Source: Rutidosis leptorrhynchoides (lineage: Eukaryota; Streptophyta; Magnoliopsida; Asterales; Asteraceae). From it: 64,000 nt of DNA. The stretch spans positions 344,291,501 to 344,355,500 of the forward strand of contig NC_092338.1 in assembly GCF_046630445.1 (NCBI RefSeq), read 5' to 3'. The notes beneath the pieces were generated by a model. It ran no database searches, was not told where the DNA came from, and saw only the letters and a list, made by a program, of their open reading frames with translations. Made by a program: the position numbers and the translations under genes. Below are positions 32,098 through 44,840 of this stretch, piece by piece (positions within the stretch are counted from its first letter, which is position 1; each line of letters starts with the position of its first letter).

Positions 32098-32400
32098 TTT
32101 TTTTGAACAGCAGTTAGTTGGGGATCACTCATGGGGACTTAACCACTCACGCGATCATCTTCTGCAGTTGTTATATCCACCCCCAACTGCGTGCCCAGGA
32201 GAAAACTCGCACCAATCTCATACGGGGCATTGACGGTCAAAACCCCCTACCCTTTTACTCCTACAACGCGATGGGGAAAGTTACCATGGGTGGTACTTCA
32301 TGGCAGAGATGAAATTGTGGTTAATATGTAGCCAACGGGGGTCGAACTCCTGACCTCCTCTAAAGGAAGCAGGTCATCAACCGTTGGACCACATCACAAC
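32098..32400 (-). mobile_element. tRNA-derived SINE
   Basis: Read on the minus strand, the head (32400 inward) has an A-box-like GATGTGGTCCAACGGTTGA and a B-box GGAGTTCGACCCC (32338-32350), the internal RNA polymerase III promoter of tRNA-derived SINEs. A roughly 230-bp body follows and it ends in an A run (plus-strand T run 32098-32104). No clear target duplication was found. It lies beside, perhaps in, the 3' end of a LINE fragment. Confidence 0.7.
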
Positions 32401-32519
32401 TTCACCACTCACCAATACTCTACATCAAAAACTAACGTATCCTAGTCAACAAAAAAGTACAAAAGCAACAAACACCACCAAGCAACGCCATCGACCACTA
32501 CAAATGGTATAAAGGGTTC

Positions 32520-33870
32520 AGTTGTGTAGCATTTATGTAATATGTTTTGATTTTTTCTAGAACAACAAATTTTTTCAAGTCGCTAGGAAAATAAGAATAC
32601 AAAAATTACACAATCTTTTAGAGCCATAAAGTTCAACTGATGTTCTTGCGGCCTCTATTACAATATTAATTACATGACATATCACGAATAAAATCAAAGA
32701 ACCTTTTTTAGGAATATAAGAAGGCCCAAAAACAACATTGTTCCGTAACTTCCATAACATACTAAGAGTAGTCACATAGATTACCAATATATTCTTCCTT
32801 GACTCTACATTAACTTGCAAGTCATCCAACCACGGACTTTGTTCTTGTCATGAAACAAAATGTGAAATGGGACGATCCAAACCGAGCCATAGATCAATCC
32901 GTCTCCAAACTTCTATCTCCATGAGACATTGAAGGAACAAGTGTGCCACATAAATAATACCATCATGACAAAATACACAACCAATTTGTTCAATCTCCAA
33001 ACCTTTTTGCGAAAGTTTGATCCTTGTTGGTAACCTATCTAACGCAATTTTCCACACAAAATATTAACTTTTTGAGGAACACATAACGCTTTAAGCCTTA
33101 TGAAGGATGAAATCACCAATTAAATTTCGAGTATTACCAACTCATAATGAGAATTCCTAAATGAGAAGTCACCACGAGCATAACAATCTTACTGGAACTT
33201 GAAAGAGAAGTGAATTTGTGAATGCCTAACTGGACGTTCAAGATTGGATTTAGAAGTTGAGGCGGCCGGTAGGGAGGTGAGCGAAGTAAGGCCATTTTAT
33301 AGTCCCTATGCCAAAGAATTTTGATACAGATAAACGGTTTTGATAGATTAATGGAACCAGTTTCCCTTATCATCTCTTCAAAGCTATGAGATTTTCGGCT
33401 ACCGATATAATCAAAACTCCATGACCAAATCTATGCATTGATAACCCTCTTTTCGGACACCTTGCATCGCTGATTGGCCTCAAGGTGAAACAGCCATGAG
33501 AATCTATAGGCCAAATATTCACCTCTAGTATAATCTTCGAGCGAAAAACAGGTAATGTTTCCATTACCGATTTTTTATGCAATATACTATGAGGGAATAT
33601 ATGTATCTAATGAGCACTATCATAAAGTTTAAGAATGTTTGCTCATATATTTGACTTTGCTTTAAGTCGTTGATACCTGTATCTGAACCATGAATCGACT
33701 TAACTAAAGTTTTCCATTTAGCATTCGATTGTGAGACTATCCTCCAAATCCATTTGATTATGAGCGCCGTATTAAATGCTTGTAAGCTTCCTACTGCAAA
33801 CTCGGCTTTTTTTCGAACGAGGCTAGAGTTGAATTCCAATTCAGCCAATGCATATTTTTAGAATCCCCCG
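32520..33870 (-). pseudogene. 5'-truncated LINE (L1-type) fragment
   Basis: Minus-strand frames with stops and shifts carry the end of a plant LINE ORF2. Residues like GSLQAFNTALIIKWIWRIV (about 33790) match the region after the RT domain. MWKIALDRLPTRIKL followed by IGCVFCHDGIIYVAHLFLQC (32848-33057) is the zf-RVT domain, and DLWLGLDRPISHF follows it. The RT itself is absent, so the copy is 5'-truncated, as is usual for LINEs. The 3' end, toward 32520, is diffuse. Not functional. Confidence 0.8.
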
Positions 33871-36800
33871 AAGAACCCTAAAACAAACTGGCTCGAATTG
33901 ATTCAAGTTCATTAATGCTCCAAGTCACTATAAACAATGAGCTTATCGATGGCAATACAATGTTTTTCAATTTGTGAGGAAACAAGAAAACTTTATTGAT
34001 TTGTCCATGTGTCGTATATATTACGGAGTATAGCATTTACTTTTTAAAGATTCCGCAATGGCGATGTTTATCAAGATTCTAGCTTCGGGAGATCCATATT
34101 ATTGACAAATTGTAAACTCTTCTAATTTTATTTTTAGTCGTTTACTTGAAACCAAAATAGATTGGGAGATCCATGTGTCGTATACATCACTATCATTTAT
34201 TGTACTTTTTTGCCTACTATTAAAAGTGTTACATGATTTTCTCACAAGTGGGGTGATTCCGGCGGCTAAGATCGATTTCCTCGTTCCTCTAAATTTTCAC
34301 TTCCCCGGTGTTTCTTCAACCTTATGGGCTTTAGAGCTTATTTTATAGTTGTTCATTAGGTACAAAATCTACCTAGTGTGTACTAATGCGTGTTATGTTC
34401 ATGTGTTTAAAAAAGAAGGGAAACGTTTTGAATAATCAAATTGACAAATTATGAATATATACCTAATTACTTACTCATATTTGAATTTCAACAGTCCTAA
34501 GGTTTTTTCTGTTTAGGTTATACTTTAGTATACGCAGTTTACCATGATTACTCCTTAACTTTTCTAACCTTGACCACCACAATATTCGAACAATTTGGTC
34601 CAGTAGTTGTACAAAATATTTCGTAGTATGTTATTGCATGGTTAGTTTCTATGAAATGTACTCAAGTTTTTTTGTTAAGACTTTGTACAATGATCTAAGG
34701 GTTATCTAAGGATATATGATAGTGATGTAACTAAAACACGTCAGGGGGGATTTATGTGTATAAATATATTTCGGGGTCAAATTTAAAAATGTAGTAAAAA
34801 TAAGTAGCAATTTGTCAAATGAACCGTTAAATATCACCACGCTAACTCGAGCATTGGACTTTTTATTAACGTTTTAGAAATCATCCTCGTACTATCAGAG
34901 ATACTAAACGCATACAAAAATTATGAAATGAATTACACCAATTATATCCATTTGTTTATTCTTTATCATACTTTTCTTGTTTGATACTCCGTATTATTGT
35001 ATTAATTTCGCCAAGTAAACTTTTTTTTTTTTACCATCATTATCATTCATTTTTAGATTTTGATCCACCGTTAGACAGTCATTATATACTAGTAATTAGT
35101 AAAAGTAGTAATTTAATGGCAATTTTTTTAAATTATGCATAGGACCAACAAAATTAACATGACTACGTAGGTCGAATGACGAAGTGACCGAGAATTAGTG
35201 AATATCCAAGATTAAATATTTTCTTCGGAGTATATTAATATATTGAACAGAAAATGTACTAAGTTTTTACTTTATGTACATTGTTCATTTTGATCGATTA
35301 ATTTTGGTTACAGTTTCTGAGACATATTCCAAAACAATTCGTGGATTGTACAAGTTTTACTTTACATGTAGAGTACTGTTTCTGTCGACATGTATGGGCA
35401 ACAATTGAACTGTCCTTTAATTTTTGTCTTTGCACTAGCATCTTTTGCTATTAGTTAATTATAATTTTGTGTTATAGGGGATAAACAAATGTGCCGGTAA
35501 TCCACAAATTTTTGGAGTTGTACAATACGGAGTATTTCTTAGTATCCAAATACATAAAAATTAGAAGGAAAAAAACTAGATTTTCTTTTTAATAAGATAA
35601 GAGCCAACATCCCATATACTCCGTCGCATATTAGCATAATTCCTTGTAAGGTGAATCCATAGTCACTACCTTGTTTTGTTAGTGTTTGTACACTTTTTCG
35701 AGCTATCTTAAAGTGGTTTAAGATTCGGTTCATCAGGGTGTTTTGTCAAGTGATTTATGTGATATGAATGATATTAGAGGACTTACTGGCAATTTCCCCG
35801 AAGGTAGTGTGAATATTTCTCACTTTACACCACCAAGTTTTGAGTGAGACATTGAAGTGTATTCAATGTGAGATGTTTTGTGATTGAGTGGAAGTTGATC
35901 ATTCAGTGATCATGTTTCCCTTTTTATAGCTAACCGAGATGCTTGTCCCTGGTCTAAACGCATTGATCAAGTTCCAAGGTGATTATGGAAGTGTTGGTGG
36001 AGTTTCCCTTAGCAGGGTGGCGTAGCTACAGTGGCGAAGCAAAGCAAGATAGATGTTTTCCTTAATTACCTAGGAAGCGCCGCCTACTGTTTTCATGAAA
36101 TCTTTTCCATATCTCTTTGACTTATACAATCTCGTGACTTAGTTCAGTCCTTCGGCCTCGGTTATCATGACACCTTCGTGGTTGCTTATCTTCGTGAGAT
36201 ACATTCGTATTGTCTGGATTGTAACCGAGATATGGGGTGTACTATCAGTTAGCGAAAGGTGTTTGGCGCAAGCTAAATCAATGGCCAAGATAGTGACCAA
36301 CCAATTAAATGGGGCGCCAGTTATTATATTGACATTGGTTGGCGAATGTGTTCGAGTTCCACGTGTTTTATTTTTTATTTTGTAACATGTGTTTGGTAAC
36401 GTGTACATCTTATATTTGTAGGTATTATTTAGTAAAAATTGTATGAAGTGTTTAGTGAAAGGTTAGTAAAAATAAAGTGAAATTAGTTGGTGCTCATATG
36501 ACGTTGTTTGTTAAGTATAGAAGTTTATTAAAAGAAAATGTAATAGTGGAAACGCATGTATCAAAAACACACAAATAGTTGGACCAACAAAAACGACCAC
36601 TACACTACTATAAAAAAAACTAAATGCAGAAAATGAACTATTGAAAAAACAAAGAATCGGCAAGTAGGATCAAAAGTAGCAGTTGAAAGCCAAACTAGAA
36701 CTGCAAGAACTTGATGAAACCGAAATAGAAGTTCAAATACTTATCGGGAACAATCACAATTCATAGTTCGCCACTAATTCAATTAAACATTAAACATTCA

Positions 36801-37824
36801 AAATTAGCGGATGAAAAAATGAAAATCATACTTGAGGTGTTTATGACAAGAGTAGGTAACATGTATATAGTACTAACAACAACTAAATCGAGGGAATGAG
36901 TTGTGTATTTGGTTTTATGACTAGTTCGGACTCTCTTCCAGTACGTCTTAGAATTAGTTTCGAATCTTCTGCAGTTATTCCTAGCCTCCTAGGAAGATCG
37001 TGACACAAATATCAAAAAAATTATAGATTGATACATTATTTTATACTTGGATCACTTTTAATCATCAATTAAGTTCCTTTCAGAAATGACTTCATGCACT
37101 AGTTAGAGTGGAATAGAGATCTAAAACTGAATTCGATCAATTGGCTTTAACGACTTAGAGTATATGTTATCTCTTTTCTATACTCGCTAACATTTTCATC
37201 AGTGATAACGAGACTCTGTCAGGTGCTACTACGAATACCAAATCAGGTTGAGCTTTAGAAGGACAACATTTGATCGTGAGACAGACCCTTCAACGATATC
37301 TATTACATATCTTGCTCTAATGGCTAGCAAAGGCCAACCTAGAGAGGAGATGAAAGGCTCTCCTGACCTACGTAGGCGGGTTGAACGTCCAATCAAGCCA
37401 TCTATCGGAGGGCGAAATCATGAGGACTAATTGAAGGTTAGGTTGCTGTCATTGATGTCTAAGACCAGTTAGAAAGTCATCTATTGGAAGCCAGGGGCAG
37501 GTTTGAGAAAATGAGTTCATAGATTCAATGGTCTTTTAACTATTTGTCCCTCATGTGATCTTGGTGTGGAACCTGATGACTAAGAAGAAAGCTTTAGATG
37601 TGAGATCTTGTAAATTTTATTTTCTTTTTAGGTAAAAGTAATAAATACTATAAAACCAAAACTTTATCACAAAAGGAAGAGCCTATCGAAATCAAATACA
37701 AACATGGAAACCAAGCGAGGCTCGAAAATAGAAACCTAACCCGAACAAAATGAACCTACCGCTAACTAAATTCGAGTCTCGTTTGCGAAAACAATAAAGT
37801 AAACAAAAACACACCACATACAAA
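33871..37824. other. Intergenic A/T-rich region, mostly unassigned
   Basis: About 4 kb with no supported gene. Visible items are five near-copies of ATACGGAGTAT or its complement (about 34023, 34988, 35224, 35526, 35618), the signature of short MITE-type repeats. There is also an LTR-like stretch on the minus strand (35700-36410) with TATAAAAAGGGAAAC near 35925. A minus-strand 37600-37815 segment resembles a LINE 3' UTR. Open frames at 36139-36408, 36167-36385 and 37248-37430 have no recognisable domain and overlap each other or lack context. Confidence 0.5.
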
Positions 37825-39187
37825 TGAGACGACCCGTCCTAATCCATAAGGACGAATACAATAACATATGATTACATTGCGAGGTATTTGACCTCTATAT
37901 GATACATTTTACAAACATTGCATTCGTTTTAAAAGACAAACTTTCATTGCATCGAAAATTGACAGGTATGCATACCATTTCATAATATCCAACTATAAAT
38001 GACCTAATCTGTCATTTACTTAATCATAATATTTATTGAACTCAACAACTTGAATGCAACGTCTTTTGAAATATGCCAAGAATGATTCCAAATAATATCT
38101 TTAAAATGAGCAAATGCACAGCGGAAGATTTCTTTCAATCCTGAGAATAAACATGCTTTAAAGTATCAACCAAAAGGTTGGTGAGTTCATTAGTTTATCA
38201 TCAATATTCATTTCCATCATTTTTAATAGACCACAAGATTTTCATTTCCATTTCTCATAAATATACATCCCATACATAGAGATAAAAATCATTCATATGG
38301 ATTGAACACCTGGTAATCGACATTCACAAGATGCATATAGAATATCCCCATCATTCCGGGACATCCTTCGGACATGATAAATTTCAAAGTACTAAAGCAT
38401 CCGCAACAATGGATGGGGCTTGTTGGGCCCGATAGATCTATCTTTAGGATTCGCGTCAATTAGGGGCCAGTTCCCTAATTCTTAGATTACCAGACTAAAA
38501 GGGGCATATTCGATTTCGATCATTCAACCATATAATGTAGTTTCGATTACTTGTGTCTATTTCGTCAAACATTTATAAAAGCGCATGTATTCTCAGTCCC
38601 AAAAATATATATTGCAAAAGCATTTAAAAGGGGAGCAAATGAAACTCACAATACGATATTTTGTAGTAAAAATATTCATACGACGAAACTGAACAATGCA
38701 GGGTTGACCCCGGATTAACGAACCTATATCATTTATATATATATTAACACATATAATTGTAATCGAACAAATTTATATATTATTAGTGATATACTTGTTA
38801 TTTTAATAAATTATGTGTTTCATTAGTAACTTAATTAAATGTATTTATCTTATATTCTTTAAATAAATAAAAAATGTTAATATAGTTTAGTTAAGTATAT
38901 TTATATATAACTAATTTTTATTGTAGTAATGGTAATAATGTTAGTAGTAATATTGATAATAATAGTAATATGGTTTTTATAAAAATAATAATAATGATAC
39001 TAATAATAATAATAGTTTTAATAATAATAATATTAATAAATTTAAAAAAAAATAATAGATATTTGTCATAAACTTAATCATACTTGTTCTTAATAATCAT
39101 AATCATGTCATTAACTTATTTTAAATCATAATCTTAATCCTAAATTTTATTTTTAAACCTAACCTTAACATTTTAATAACATTAATC

Positions 39188-39196
39188 ATAATAATA

Positions 39197-39275
<79 letters not shown>

Positions 39276-39290
39276 TAATAATAATAATGA
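39188..39290. repeat. (TAA)n microsatellite in LARD LTR
   Basis: About 30 TAA units with a few interruptions; the matching tract in the other LTR is at 51807-51909, with a slightly different interruption pattern. Confidence 0.95.
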
Positions 39291-39332
39291 GTAATAAGTA
39301 AACTACCTCAAAGAAGTAGCCCTTTTAAAAAA

Positions 39333-39412
39333 AATACCCAAATCCGGGTTTGAACCCGCGACCTCCCGCTAACCCGATAACATCCTTAATCATTACTCCA
39401 TTTGTGATTTCC
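39333..39412 (-). other. tRNA-like (SINE-head-like) segment in LARD LTR
   Basis: Read on the minus strand it has GGAGTAATGATTAAGGATG (A-box region) and GCGGGTTCAAACCCGG, a T-arm with a perfect stem and the B-box GGTTCAAACCC, followed by a T run. The counterpart in the other LTR is 51953-52021, which lacks an 8-bp CTAACCCG. It looks like a captured tRNA-derived SINE head; it is not a tRNA gene. Confidence 0.45.
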
Positions 39413-41688
39413 TAAAAATAATCTATATAATCCATTTCTGTTTTCCTTCTTGTTTCTATTTCATGTAATCTATCGAATAATCATCCTCATTATTCTTATA
39501 CGTCGTATAGCGTATATATTTAATCATTTTCTTTCTGTTTTCAACTTCTTCAAATTACCCATCTATCTGATTCTTTCATTTTCTAAAACTATCTTAATTC
39601 CCATGATACACAACCATATCCATCATCATCATTCCTAACCCTAAACTTCATCATCATACATCATTGTTCTTATTGTCATAGTCATAAAATCATATCATAA
39701 TTATAATCATGATCATAATCTTATCGTGATCATAAAATCATCATCATCTCAATATGCTCCAGATCATATTTCGCTGTAAGAGAAGCACGAGGTCATAGCA
39801 TCACAGAACGAAGAAAAACAAACGAATGCAACCATCTTGAATCGAGTAGGTGGTCAAAAGAGAAATGTTGGGCTTCGGTGATCAATTAGTAATAGGAACG
39901 ATTTACATGACTAGTCCACAACAAGCCCAAGTGTTACATTTTTTTTATTAGGGAAGTTAATTGGCTTGAGTTCTTGTCTGTGGCCCGATCAATAACAAAA
40001 CCAAACACGGCCCCAAGTTATCTAACCGTCCATTTTGCCAAAGAAATAAATCGACAGAAAAATACAATGGGTGGGGTTTGTTTGTCGGCCAAAACAATTG
40101 AAAACAGAAAAAAAATTATTAAACAGCAGCGAGTAATCATCACCATTCTTTTTGGTCAGCCCGCATTATCCATTATCACTGTAATCATTGAACCCATCAT
40201 CCTTTATTTTTTCGATTTTTGCAGCAACAACAATTAGTTCCGGTTTTAAAGATTAAAGGATGTTTTGGTTTGCAACGATTTACAATAGAACAGAAATCAA
40301 TAAAGAGTAGCAGCAGTAATCAAAAGGGGTTTGGTTCTCCTTCAGGGTTATCGTGTAACATTATCATGATCACCATCGTATCTTCTTTGTTTATCATCAT
40401 GATTAATCATTGTCGAATAACAACAAGTTAGCGAAATAGCAGTAGTATTCCTGGTGGGTTTTCATTGGTGGTGGTGGATGGTTTTAACAGTGGTTGTAGG
40501 TGGTGATACTAGGTTACGTTTGTAATCAAAAATATAGTGAGAGGAAAAGAGAGAGTATAAAGAGAGAGGTGTGTGGTGGTTGATCAAGAGAAGGAGAAAA
40601 AGAAGATGGTGGTTTAGGTTGTTGTTGTATTCGATGGTTGGAGTTTAGTTGAAACAGAAATAGAGGAACCTGATCGAGTATAGGGCGGCTGTAGCAGTAA
40701 TAAAGTCAGGAAATATGGTGGTTTAAATGGTTATCCTAACGGGAAGACACAATTCTAGTTGCAACAGTAGATACAGAATCATGATGGTGAGGGTGGTTGG
40801 TTTTCACGATGGTTTTCAACAGAAATAAATGTATACCCGTAGTAGGTTGTAGCAGTTAGCTCATAGTTTCGAGGTGATAAAGGTGTTGGTTGTGGTTGCA
40901 ACAATAGAGAGGGAGAGAGATGGTTGCAGTAGAAAAAGAAGGAGATTGTAGGTACCTGTGAATAGCACAAATGAAATCGAAACAGTAGTAGTTTGTAGTT
41001 CTTGAGTGTTGGTTTGGTGATGGTGTTTAACCGAAGGTGAGAGAGGTGGTGAATGGTGTTGATCCTCGGATGGTGGTGAGCAAGAAGGAATCGAGCAGGA
41101 AATATATTGAGTTTATAGTTTAGGCTGTTAATTAACTGAATGAAGAAAGAAAGATGGAACAATAAGAAAGAAGAGATATAATACTCTCGTGATGTATTGT
41201 CTATAAACTATAACACATGTATATATATTTAATCCGTGCATTGTAGATAGTGGGGAAAAGAAATTAGCATCCAATAATGAATTCAATTAGATACAGTAAA
41301 AACCAATCCTTCAATCAATTAGGCATAGGATTGTGATTATAATAATATTTGAAATGTAAACGTGGAAAACTTGAGCAGCCTCTATAATTTCTACCAACTG
41401 TTTTATTAGAGATATTAATTCGTACTCCGTTGTAAATCAGTGACAAATAAAAGTCTTCAATTGTTTAAATATAAAATAAATCAACTATCCGCGTTCGATC
41501 CTGAGTAAAATATAAAAAGTGTTAAAATATAATAATTAGATTCTAAATATATTTTTAATAAGCCTATACTTTATATCACTCATTTTTGGATCACCGATTA
41601 TTTTCAAATCATATAAGTTGGAATTTAATTTGTTTAATATCGATCGAATGATAAATGAATGTTACTGTCGATTACAAAATAAATTCGA

Positions 41689-41691
<3 letters not shown>

Positions 41692-41745
<54 letters not shown>
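41692..41745. repeat. (AT)n microsatellite
   Basis: Pure AT dinucleotide run of about 54 bp within the LARD 3' LTR. Confidence 0.95.
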
Positions 41746-41748
<3 letters not shown>

Positions 41749-42050
41749 TATACTTCATTTGAATATATAGCTATGTTTTAACTAATAATTATTATATATT
41801 ATTTTATTTTACATTATTAATTCTAACAATTACTTCCTAAAATATTTCAATTTATATTTCCAATTAATATATATATATACACACGTATCTATCTACAATT
41901 AAGTATTCGTGAATCGTCGGAAATAGTCGAAGGGTAATTGAATATATGAACATAGTTCCAAATTTTTCGAGACTCAACATTACAGACTTTGCTTATCATG
42001 TCAGAATCATATAAAGATTAAATTTGGTTGGAAATTTCCGGGTCATCACA

Positions 42051-42066
42051 GTACCTACCCGTTAAA
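42051..42066 (-). other. LARD polypurine tract
   Basis: On the minus strand TTTAACGGGTAGGTAC abuts the LTR start TGTGATGACC. The same type of tract, TAACGGGAAGGTAC, abuts the 3' LTR of the gypsy element at 62101, supporting a shared Ty3/gypsy origin. Confidence 0.8.
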
Positions 42067-42318
42067 GAAATTTCGTCCCGAAATTTGATCGAGGTCGTCA
42101 TGTCTAACATAAAAATGTTTTCATGACGATTACGAGTTGATAAATAGAGTTTTATCATCATTGAGTAATATGGATAAAACAATTTGATTATGCGAAGAGT
42201 ATAAGTGAAGCTGTCACTAAAGAGTGAGATGAAGAAATAAAGATTCGTCATATCTTTTGACATAGATATGATTGATTTTCGGAGTTCAAGGAATTTAGAG
42301 AAAATCTTCGTGATAAGA
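42067..42318 (-). other. LARD internal region, 3' part
   Basis: Noncoding continuation of the LARD interior up to the TAAGA target duplication (42314-42318) of the nested solo LTR. The minus-strand GGGACGAAATTTC just inside the PPT is shared with the end of the gypsy internal region near 62070. Confidence 0.7.
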
Positions 42319-43136
42319 TGTGACAACCTGAAAATTTTTGACCAAATTTAAACTTTATCTTTATATTATTCCGACACGATAAGCAAAGTTTGTTAATTTG
42401 AATTTCAAAAATTTTAAACTTTGTTCATACATTCATTTAACCTTGACCAAACCCCGACGATTCACGAACCATTATATTATTAGATATGAATATATATGTG
42501 TATATATATGTAAAGAAAATGTTATCAAAGTATTAAATGTATAATACTTTACCTAAACGTATTTGTCGACGAAATTAAAAGATGGTACCAAATGTTTGGG
42601 TTATCAGATACATTGTGTCTAGATTACGGGTCTCTGTTGAGAGGTCCACTTTGATTTAAGAAATCTGTCCTTTTTTTAACGGTATTCGGAAATTGGTAAA
42701 ATAAATTACAAGTAAGAACAAATGTTTCAATTAACGGGAACTAGACAAGGATTAGTGGAGATTCCTAATCCATACCTTACAATAATTTCCTCGTGACTCT
42801 GGATAAGTTAAATCATTTAACTTTCATAAAATTTAAATCATGTAGAGTAAATTATTGAGTTAATGGTTGTCGACAAGATATACCCATTTGACAAGTTACA
42901 TTAAGATGATTTCATATGTTTATTTATTCATTGAACTTTATATGTAAATCTACTTTTCTATAACGTTTTATGAATTAACAATGTTTATTTATTACAACCT
43001 TTAAAATAAGTTCTAATATAATTAGTTTTGAAAAACTAAAATTTATAATAATTATTTAATTTATTTTCAAACTTATGAAAAAGATTTCAGTAACAGAGTT
43101 ATTAAAACCTGTTGTTATTAAAGGTAAATTGTTTAA

Positions 43137-43432
<296 letters not shown>

Positions 43433-43850
43433 CAATGTGATTAAATATAATATTAACTAGATACAAAATATTTTGGATTTAATTTACCATATGAATATAT
43501 AACGAGACGTCGATTCATAGAAGCAAATGACCACAACACTCAAATGTAAAGGTTATACTTTGGACAATATAATCTATCGATGATTAAGTTTAATTATTAA
43601 TAAAGGTACACGTCGCGTAACATAAAGTGTGAGTTTTCTCAGCATACGAAGGGACGTTTGAGAAACCGAAACCGGGACATAAGTCAAGTGTCAACGTACG
43701 AGTTATCGGAACAAGAATCACAAATCTACCATGCACATAAATATAATATATTATATAAATAATTATGTAAATTAAATAATTATTTACATATAATAATAAT
43801 ATAAGTGTCGGCAGCCCACGTTTAAATTACATGTTTGCTGAGAACCAAGG

Positions 43851-43927
43851 CCATGCGATCGCATAGCCATAGTGCCCAAACACCATGCGATCACATGAGG
43901 GCTAGTGGCAGGAAAGATTCTATAAAT
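43851..43927 (+). promoter_or_regulatory. Decayed palindrome pair plus TATA of solo LTR
   Basis: CATGCGATCGCAT (centre 43858.5) and CATGCGATCACATG (centre 43890.5) lie 32 bp apart; each differs from the perfect palindrome by one base, consistent with C-to-T decay at CpG. TATAAAT (43921-43927) follows about 31 bp after the second centre and a TA microsatellite starts at 43980. Confidence 0.6.
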
Positions 43928-43977
43928 TACTCGATGTCTGGCTTAGTTATGCACACACTTCATCCCTCTATCTCTCA

Positions 43978-44094
<117 letters not shown>

Positions 44095-44640
44095 GGTTAA
44101 TATTATTATTAATCTTATAATTAGGAGTAATATTTTAGTATTATTACACATAAAATATTACGACAGAGTGCTGTCCAAGTTATTTCAAACGGGTTTTTCG
44201 AGCGGGATAGTGTTAAGGAAATTATGGGTTATAACTATGGAGGTTATGGGTATGGATCGGGGGTATTGCTCGTGAGGTCAAACTAGTGTTTATCATCTTC
44301 ATTGCGTCTATGTACTTTCCTGCAATATTGAATCACAATATTGATACGTGAGCACTCATATCCTATCTTTTATATATTAATAGTGTATCCCTGACTAGTG
44401 CTCGAGTATATATGTTATTGCATGCTTGTATGCTTAGTTTCGTCATTAAATAGTTTATGATAAATCACGAATTTGATACATATGAGACTGAGATAAGGTA
44501 TACGATATACATGTCGCTGGAAAGCTGACGAAAACTTAATAACTTTTCATTTAGAAAGCGTATGATTTCGATTAACGGATTAAAAGATATCGTCAATTGA
44601 ATTATCTATTATTTTAAGTATTATTGTTAAAATGATTATT

Positions 44641-44767
44641 ATTATTATTATCGTTATTATTATCGTTATCGTTATCGTTATCGTTATTGTTATCGTTGTC
44701 GTTATCGTTATCGTTATCGTTATTGTCGTTATTATCGTCATTATTATTATTATTATCTAATAATCAA

Positions 44768-44836
<69 letters not shown>

Positions 44837-44840
44837 CATC
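44641..44840. repeat. (GTTATC)n and (ATT)n compound microsatellite
   Basis: A hexanucleotide run of GTTATC with GTTATT variants (about 44650-44735) followed by ATT units (about 44768-44835), inside the solo LTR. Confidence 0.9.

Larger units (their letters stand above)
37825..42050 (-). repeat. LARD-like element, 3' LTR (4226 bp)
   Basis: On the minus strand the LTR begins TGTGATGACCCGG (at 42050) and ends CGGGTCGTCTCA (at 37825), so the ends are extended inverted repeats. The first 2.87 kb (37825-40695) match the second LTR at 50426-53307 almost base for base, with small indels. The polypurine tract abuts its right end. It contains a (TAA)n tract (39188-39290), a tRNA-like segment (39333-39412) and an AT tract (41692-41745). 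A 127-codon minus-strand open frame (40779-41162) has no known domain. Confidence 0.85.

Noticed and set aside
36139-36408. Overlapping frames on both strands
   Set aside because: Neither has a known domain, and the two overlap on opposite strands; kept only as part of a possible LTR-like stretch.
37600-37815. LINE 3' UTR fragment as a separate feature
   Set aside because: The resemblance is compositional only, with no coding part or target duplication; mentioned within the intergenic entry.
39333-39412. A functional tRNA gene
   Set aside because: The T-arm and B-box are present but no acceptor or anticodon stem can be formed convincingly.
40779-41162. 127-codon minus-strand frame in the LARD LTR
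   Set aside because: Low complexity (His, Pro, Ser), inside an LTR, no domain; not enough to call a gene.
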